Assembly (NCBI GenBank): GCA_038231215.1
Contig: JBBRLS010000003.1
Location: forward strand, 93,580-157,579
Direction of reading: 5' to 3'
Length of the DNA stretch: 64,000 nt
Source of the DNA: Schlegelella_A sp038231215
GTDB lineage: Bacteria > Pseudomonadota > Gammaproteobacteria > Burkholderiales > Burkholderiaceae_C
Below are positions 59,454 to 64,000 of this stretch, piece by piece; positions within the stretch are counted from its first letter, which is position 1; every line of letters begins with the position of its first letter. Made by a program: the position numbers and the translations under genes. The notes under the pieces were generated by a model, which saw only the letters and a list, made by a program, of their open reading frames with translations, was not told where the DNA came from and did no database searches.

Positions 59454-60665
59454 TCAGGCCGGCAGGCGATCCAGAAAGGCCGCCACGGTGTCGTGAAAGC
59501 GGTCGGGGAATTCGGCCACGCTCAGGTGCGACGCATCGTCGAACACCGTCAGCTCGGCACCGGCGATCCGCTCGGCGATGGCCTGGGCCATCTCCGGCGT
59601 GGCGCCGACGTCGCGGCCGCCGGCGATGACGAGCGTCGGCAGCCTGACGCCCCCGAGCTTGTCGAGCCAGTCGACGCTGGCGACGGCGCGGCAGCAGGCG
59701 ATGTAGCCTGCGGCGTCGCAGCGCAGCAGCCTGGCGCGCAAGGCGGCAGTTTCGACCGGGTGCGCGGCGCGAAAATCGACGCCCAGGTAGCGCTCGACGA
59801 CGGCATCGGCCACCGCCGCCATGCCGCCCTTTTCGACCGCCGTGATGCGCGCCGCCCAGGTCGCCGCCGCGGCGTCGGGATAGCGCGCCGTCGTGTTGGC
59901 CAGCACCACGCCGCGCAGCAGATCGGGGTGATGGATGGCCAGACCCTGCCCGACCATGCCGCCCATCGACAGGCCGATCCAGGCGACCGGGCCACGTCCC
60001 CATTCGCGGATCACGCGTGCCGCGTCGTCGACCAGGTCGTCCATCGCGTACGGGCCCGGCGGCACCGCCGACTCGCCGTGGCCGCGGTGCTCGTAGCGCA
60101 GCACGGTCATCGTCTTCGCGAGCCGTGCCGCAAGCTCGTCCCACATGTGGATGTCGAGGCCGAGGGCATGGCTCATGACGACCGGCGGGCCCTCGCCCTG
60201 CACCGTCACGTGCAATTGCGGCGCGCTGAAGGTGTGATGCTCGGCGACACGCACGGCGCGGGCCAGCGACTGCGACGGCGGCAGCCTTCCAGCCGCGCGC
60301 AGCAGATCGGTGGTGATCTTGAACGCCGTGTTGGCGGCGGGCACGCCGCAGTAGATCGCACCCTGCATCAAGGTTTCCTTGATTTTCTCGAGCGGCACGC
60401 CGTGCTCGATCGCCGCCTTGCAGTGCAGCTCGAACTCTTCCCAGCGCGCCAGACCCATCGTCATGCCGAGCACGAGCAGGCGACGCGTGTCGTGGTCGAG
60501 GCCGGGCCGGCCCCAGATGTCGTGCCAGGCGTAGCGCGTGATCAGGCTCTGGAAGTCGGCGTTGAACTCGCTCGCACCGCCGAGCGACTTGTCGACCCAG
60601 GCGTCGCCGAGGACGGTGCGGCGGTTGACGAGGCCGCGGTCGAAGTCGTCGGCACGATCGGTCAT
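59454..60665 (-). CDS. pcaCD: Fused 4-carboxymuconolactone decarboxylase / 3-oxoadipate enol-lactonase
   Basis: 403 residues. Residues about 5-130 are a carboxymuconolactone decarboxylase domain (WGRPGLDHDTRRLLVLGMTMGLARW and ETLMQGAIYCGVPAANTAF), followed by an alpha/beta hydrolase with the nucleophile Ser233 in GLSMGGM and a His in DASHLSVAEFP. It catalyses two consecutive steps of the beta-ketoadipate pathway. The domain order is PcaC then PcaD, reverse of the actinobacterial PcaL fusion. It starts 1 base after the pcaB stop. Confidence 0.9.
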   Translation of the reverse strand: MTDRADDFDRGLVNRRTVLGDAWVDKSLGGASEFNADFQSLITRYAWHDIWGRPGLDHDTRRLLVLGMTMGLARWEEFELHCKAAIEHGVPLEKIKETLMQGAIYCGVPAANTAFKITTDLLRAAGRLPPSQSLARAVRVAEHHTFSAPQLHVTVQGEGPPVVMSHALGLDIHMWDELAARLAKTMTVLRYEHRGHGESAVPPGPYAMDDLVDDAARVIREWGRGPVAWIGLSMGGMVGQGLAIHHPDLLRGVVLANTTARYPDAAAATWAARITAVEKGGMAAVADAVVERYLGVDFRAAHPVETAALRARLLRCDAAGYIACCRAVASVDWLDKLGGVRLPTLVIAGGRDVGATPEMAQAIAERIAGAELTVFDDASHLSVAEFPDRFHDTVAAFLDRLPA

Positions 60666-60666
60666 G

Positions 60667-61878
60667 TCAGGGCTTTCGTGCAGGGGTCGAGAGTGCATCG
60701 AGCTGGTCTTGGGCCGCCGCCGCGGCATGGCGGGCGGCGGCCTCGACGTCGGCCGGAGCGCCGCCGCCTTGCGCCGCGAGCGCGCGATGATGGGCATCGA
60801 TGTTGGCGCGCATGCGCACGGCATCGACCTCGAGTCCGGCGACGCACGCGTCGGCCAGCGCACGCGCCGCGCCGTGCGCCGCCATGAACAGCGCAGGCCA
60901 GCTCGCCAGCTCGGCCTGCCAGTGGCCGAGGCCGCGCTGATGCTCCTGCGGCATCGACGCCAGCAGCGTCGCGGCGAGCTGCGGCGCACGCGTCGCCGCG
61001 GCGATCGCGACCATCGCCGCGACCGGGTTGCGCTTGTGCGGCATCGCCGACGAGGTGCCGCGCCCGGCCGCCCTCGGCTCCGCGACTTCGCCGACCTCGG
61101 CCTGCGCAAGCAAGGCCAGATCGCGGCCGATCTTGCCGAGGCAGCCGCATAGCAGGGCGATCGTGCAGCCGAGCGCGACCCAGTCGTCGCGCTGCGTATG
61201 CCAGGCGCCCGCGGGCACCGCGAGGCCGAGCCGTTCGCCGACGCGTCGCGCGACGGACGACCCCTTGTCGCCGAGCAGGGCGAGCGTGCCGACGGCCCCG
61301 CCGAGCTGCAATTGCAGCGCCGAGCGGGCGGCCTGGCGCAGGCGCTCTCGCGTACGCACCAGCGGCGCGACCCAGCTCGTCACCTCGAGGCCGAAGCTCG
61401 CGACCTGCGCCGGCTGCATCAGCGTGCGCGCGAGCATGGGTGTGGCGAGATGCGTGCGGGCCAGCGCAAGCAGCGACTCGACGAGACGGTCGAGGTCGGC
61501 CTCGATGAGGATGAGCGCCTGCCGCGTCGCCAGCACCATCGCCGTGTCGATCGCATCCTGGCTGGTGCTGCCATGATGGACGAAGCGCGCTGCCTCGGCG
61601 TTGCCGACAGCGACGCGCGCCTTCAGATGCAGCACGAGCGGAATCGCCAGCGCGCCAGCGCGGCGCGCCTCGGCGACGATCGCCTCGATGTCGAATTCTT
61701 CGACGCGACAAGCCGCCACGATCGCCGCCGCCGCGCCGGAAGGAATCACGCCCTCAGCCGCTTCGGCCTCGGCCAGCGCCGCCTCGAACGCGAGCATGCC
61801 GGCGACGATCTGCGCGTCGCTGAACACCGCCTCGATGGCCGCCGTGGCGAGCGTGCGCTCGAAGATCGTTCCGGCCAT
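60667..61878 (-). CDS. pcaB: 3-Carboxy-cis,cis-muconate cycloisomerase
   Basis: 403 residues of the fumarase/aspartase superfamily. GTSSAMPHKRNP at about 275-286 is the family signature with the flexible catalytic loop, and HHGSTSQDAIDTA is the earlier conserved segment specific to PcaB. It makes 4-carboxymuconolactone in protocatechuate degradation. pcaCD, the next steps, follow in the same operon; pcaGH, the ring-cleaving dioxygenase, is not in the window. Confidence 0.92.
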   Translation of the reverse strand: MAGTIFERTLATAAIEAVFSDAQIVAGMLAFEAALAEAEAAEGVIPSGAAAAIVAACRVEEFDIEAIVAEARRAGALAIPLVLHLKARVAVGNAEAARFVHHGSTSQDAIDTAMVLATRQALILIEADLDRLVESLLALARTHLATPMLARTLMQPAQVASFGLEVTSWVAPLVRTRERLRQAARSALQLQLGGAVGTLALLGDKGSSVARRVGERLGLAVPAGAWHTQRDDWVALGCTIALLCGCLGKIGRDLALLAQAEVGEVAEPRAAGRGTSSAMPHKRNPVAAMVAIAAATRAPQLAATLLASMPQEHQRGLGHWQAELASWPALFMAAHGAARALADACVAGLEVDAVRMRANIDAHHRALAAQGGGAPADVEAAARHAAAAAQDQLDALSTPARKP

Positions 61879-61897
61879 CGTTGCAGGCTCGCGTCGG

Positions 61898-62689
61898 CTA
61901 CTTGCGATTCGAGCGCAGGGCCGCCGTATCGGGCAGGCCCTTGGTCGCCTGCCGCGCCGCCTTCCTGTTGAGGAGGTGGCGGATGTTGACGATCGACATC
62001 AGGTGTACCTGCATCAGCATCAGCAAGCCGTTGCGCCAGAGCTCGAGCACGGTCGCTTCGGGAAGTGCGCGCAGCTTGTCTTCGTCGATGGTGTGAAAGC
62101 CGTCGACCGAGAGCGTTTCGCCATTGGGCAAGGTCGCGTCGGCCTTCATCTCCTTCAGCAGGCCGAGCATGACGACGCGCTCGCAGAAGGAGCGCGTGCG
62201 CTCGGCTTCGAGCTCGAAGCGCTCGAGAAAATCCATCGCGCGCTTCAGCGCCGGGGCCGGCGAATCGTCGGCCTCGAAGAGCGGCTCGCCGGCCTGATCC
62301 GAGAAGCCGCTCCAGTCTTCGTCGACGAGCACGTTGATGCCCGAGGCACCCGGCATCGCCGCGGTCGAGAAGGGATAGCGGCGGATGTAGGCCGGGATGT
62401 AGCGCGCGTCCCAGCGCGCGCCGTCGACATGCAGGTTCTCGCCCTGGCTGAGGCCGAGCAGCGCCACTGGCGACATCATCGGCCGGCCGGCAGGGTCGTG
62501 CCGCCCGGTCTCGACGAAGACGATGGGAAAGTCGAGCGCTGCCTGCGGAAACTCCGTGGCGGTGACGAAGACGGCGTGCATCTCCCGGGCGATGGAGTAG
62601 TCGTCGAGCGGCACGATCCTGCGGTGGCGGTGCGTCGCCGGGTCGAGCGGGATCGAGCGGCGATAGAGCGAAGGTGCGGAACGGTTCAA
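61898..62689 (-). CDS. SapC family protein
   Basis: 263 residues from a TTG start whose last two bases lie in the TGA of the upstream gene (TTGA). HAVFVTATEFPQAALDFPIVF, VALLGLSQGENLHVDG, YIPAYIRRYPFS and LVDEDWSGFSDQAGEPLFE are the SapC pattern. The family was named from S-layer loci but its function is unknown; it often lies near hydroxylase or tryptophan-halogenase genes. No signal peptide is visible. The start codon is unusual, but no ATG fits. Confidence 0.8.
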   Translation of the reverse strand: MNRSAPSLYRRSIPLDPATHRHRRIVPLDDYSIAREMHAVFVTATEFPQAALDFPIVFVETGRHDPAGRPMMSPVALLGLSQGENLHVDGARWDARYIPAYIRRYPFSTAAMPGASGINVLVDEDWSGFSDQAGEPLFEADDSPAPALKRAMDFLERFELEAERTRSFCERVVMLGLLKEMKADATLPNGETLSVDGFHTIDEDKLRALPEATVLELWRNGLLMLMQVHLMSIVNIRHLLNRKAARQATKGLPDTAALRSNRK

Positions 62690-63993
62690 ATGTGGGCTCC
62701 TGTCGAATCGGGGACGAGCGCCTGGGCGAGGACCTTGTCGACGCGCTTGCCGTCGAGATCGACGACTTCGAAGCGCCAGCCTTCCCATTCGACCGAGTCG
62801 GCGGTCTCGGGAAGGCGACCCAGCAACAGCATGATCATGCCTGCGAGCGTGTTGTAGCGGCCGCGGTCTTCTTCGGGCAGCTCCTTGAGCGCCAGGCGAT
62901 CCTTGAGCTCGGGGGTCGGGATCAGGCCGTCGAACAGCCAGCTCCCATCCTTGCGCTGCACGGCCCAGGAGTCGGCCTCGATCTCGGTGCTGAACTCGCC
63001 GGTGATCGCCTCCAGCACGTCGCGCACCGTGATCATGCCCTGCACCTCGCCGTATTCGTCGACGACGAAGACAAGCTGCGCGCTCGAGGCGCGAAACTGC
63101 TCGAGCAGCTCCATGCCCGAGAGCGTCTCGGGAACGAAGACCGGCGACTGCAGGCGCTCTTCGAGCGCGAACGACTTGCCCTGCATGGCCTGCTGCAGCA
63201 GCGCCTGCGCGCTGACGACGCCGAGCACTTCCTCGAGGCCGCCGCGGCAGACCGGGTAGCGCGAATGCTCCTCGTCGGCGATGACGCGCAGCACGTCGTC
63301 GGCGGTCGCCGTCGCTTCGAGCCAGACGATCTCGGCGCGCGGGATCATCATCGAGCCGACCTGGCGATCGTCGAGGCGAAAGACGTTGCGCACCATCTGG
63401 TGCTCCTGCGCCTCGATCACGCCGGCGTCGAGCCCTTCCTCGAGGCTGGCATTGATCTCTTCTTCGGTGACGCTGCGGTCGGGCGCGCCGCGCACGCCGA
63501 GCAGCTTGAGCGTGGCCTCGGTGCACCACGAGAGCAGCTTGACGAAGGGACGCGTGAGCAGCGACAGCCACTCCATCGGCCGCGCCACCAGGCGGGCGAT
63601 CGTCTCGGGATATTGCAGGCCGAGCCGCTTGGGCACCAGCTCGCCGAAGACGATGCTGAGGAACGTGATCGTGACGACGACCATGCCGGTGGCGGTGATC
63701 TCGGCCGGCCGCTGACGGATGCCGAAGGTCTCGTGCAGCCATGCCGCGAAGGGCCCCGAGAAGGCGGCATCGCCGACGATGCCGTTCAGCACGCTGATCG
63801 AGGTGATGCCGATCTGCACCACCGAGAGCCACTTGGTCGGGTTGTCGTGCAGCGCCATCGCATGGCTGGCGCCCGAGTCGCCGGCCTCGACCATGACCTG
63901 CAGCCTCGCCCTGCGGCTGGCCGTGAGCGCCATCTCCGACATGGCGAACAGCGAATTCACGAAGATCAGGAAAAGCAGCAGGGCAACGTCCAT
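62686..63993 (-). CDS. CBS-domain membrane protein, hemolysin/CorC (CNNM, UPF0053) family
   Basis: 435 residues. An N-terminal membrane domain of four segments (MDVALLLFLIFVNSLFAMSEM, FGELVPKRLGLQ) is followed by two CBS domains (about 200-325, MIPRAEIVWLEA and VFVVDEYGEVQGMITVRDVLE) and a C-terminal CorC/HlyC domain. Such proteins are implicated in magnesium or cobalt transport and metal tolerance; the hemolysin name is historical. The gene begins 8 bases from the right edge and is complete; its stop overlaps the sapC-like gene. Confidence 0.9.
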   Translation of the reverse strand: MDVALLLFLIFVNSLFAMSEMALTASRRARLQVMVEAGDSGASHAMALHDNPTKWLSVVQIGITSISVLNGIVGDAAFSGPFAAWLHETFGIRQRPAEITATGMVVVTITFLSIVFGELVPKRLGLQYPETIARLVARPMEWLSLLTRPFVKLLSWCTEATLKLLGVRGAPDRSVTEEEINASLEEGLDAGVIEAQEHQMVRNVFRLDDRQVGSMMIPRAEIVWLEATATADDVLRVIADEEHSRYPVCRGGLEEVLGVVSAQALLQQAMQGKSFALEERLQSPVFVPETLSGMELLEQFRASSAQLVFVVDEYGEVQGMITVRDVLEAITGEFSTEIEADSWAVQRKDGSWLFDGLIPTPELKDRLALKELPEEDRGRYNTLAGMIMLLLGRLPETADSVEWEGWRFEVVDLDGKRVDKVLAQALVPDSTGAHI

Positions 63994-64000
63994 GCGGGCC

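Overview
The window is a GC-rich, tightly packed chromosomal segment of a betaproteobacterium, most likely from the Burkholderiales or a close relative. The evidence is a Bug/TctC-type periplasmic receptor, an AlkB/desaturase-rich lipid gene content, short 4-base gene overlaps, a prfB gene with the classical programmed frameshift, the ftsK-lolA-rarA neighbourhood, and PcaB plus a fused PcaC-PcaD for protocatechuate breakdown. I count 60 intact protein genes plus one partial gene at the left edge, one tRNA, two pseudogene remnants, two families of dispersed hairpin repeats and several regulatory sites. There is no rRNA, CRISPR array, insertion sequence or prophage.

Layout. 1-3.2 kb: minus-strand operon with a flavin-dependent halogenase-like oxidoreductase, a MipA/OmpV outer-membrane protein and a PlsC-type acyltransferase (cut by the window edge), then a glutathione transferase remnant and a small membrane protein. 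3.2-7 kb: livFGMH, a branched-chain amino acid type ABC importer without its binding protein. 7-13.8 kb: rarA, an acyl carrier protein and ketosynthase pair on the opposite strand, lolA, ftsK and a Crp/Fnr regulator. 13.9-18.8 kb: trxB, rpmB, rpmG, a fatty-acid desaturase, an RsmB-type rRNA methyltransferase and a DUF1345 membrane protein.

18.8-27.9 kb is the most unusual part: a secreted lipoprotein, a 1122-residue SARP/AfsR-like regulator, a secreted Met/Gly/Pro-rich protein and a lipoprotein zinc metallopeptidase. The first and last of these genes have promoters that align without gaps over 78 bases. Both carry 11-base-spaced direct repeats ahead of an identical TACAAC box, the kind of site SARP regulators bind. 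I read this as a self-contained regulator plus secreted-protein regulon.

27.9-46 kb is mostly housekeeping (purN, trpS, plsY, ybaK, prfB, pepN, pyrophosphate-type phosphofructokinase). Also here are a processive glycosyltransferase, cytochrome b561, a chorismate mutase/Bug receptor/methyltransferase operon, two PIN-domain toxin-antitoxin pairs, a CHRD lipoprotein and an acyl-CoA synthetase. 46.2-51.6 kb is accessory: tRNA-Thr(CGT), a nucleotidyltransferase-fold gene behind an AT-rich perfect inverted repeat, small secreted proteins, an AlkB-type hydroxylase, and an internally deleted copy of one of the secreted proteins. 52.4-62 kb is catabolic: a MaoC/Meh-type hydratase with a class III CoA-transferase, a molybdenum hydroxylase large subunit, homogentisate dioxygenase, an MBL-fold hydrolase, PcaCD and PcaB. 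The right end holds a SapC-like protein and a CBS-domain (CorC/HlyC) membrane protein.

A dispersed palindromic element (core TCCTGAGCGAAGCGAAGGA) occurs at five places, always next to gene 3' ends. In three genes it supplies the C-terminal Leu-Ser-Ser, and in two of these also the stop codon.
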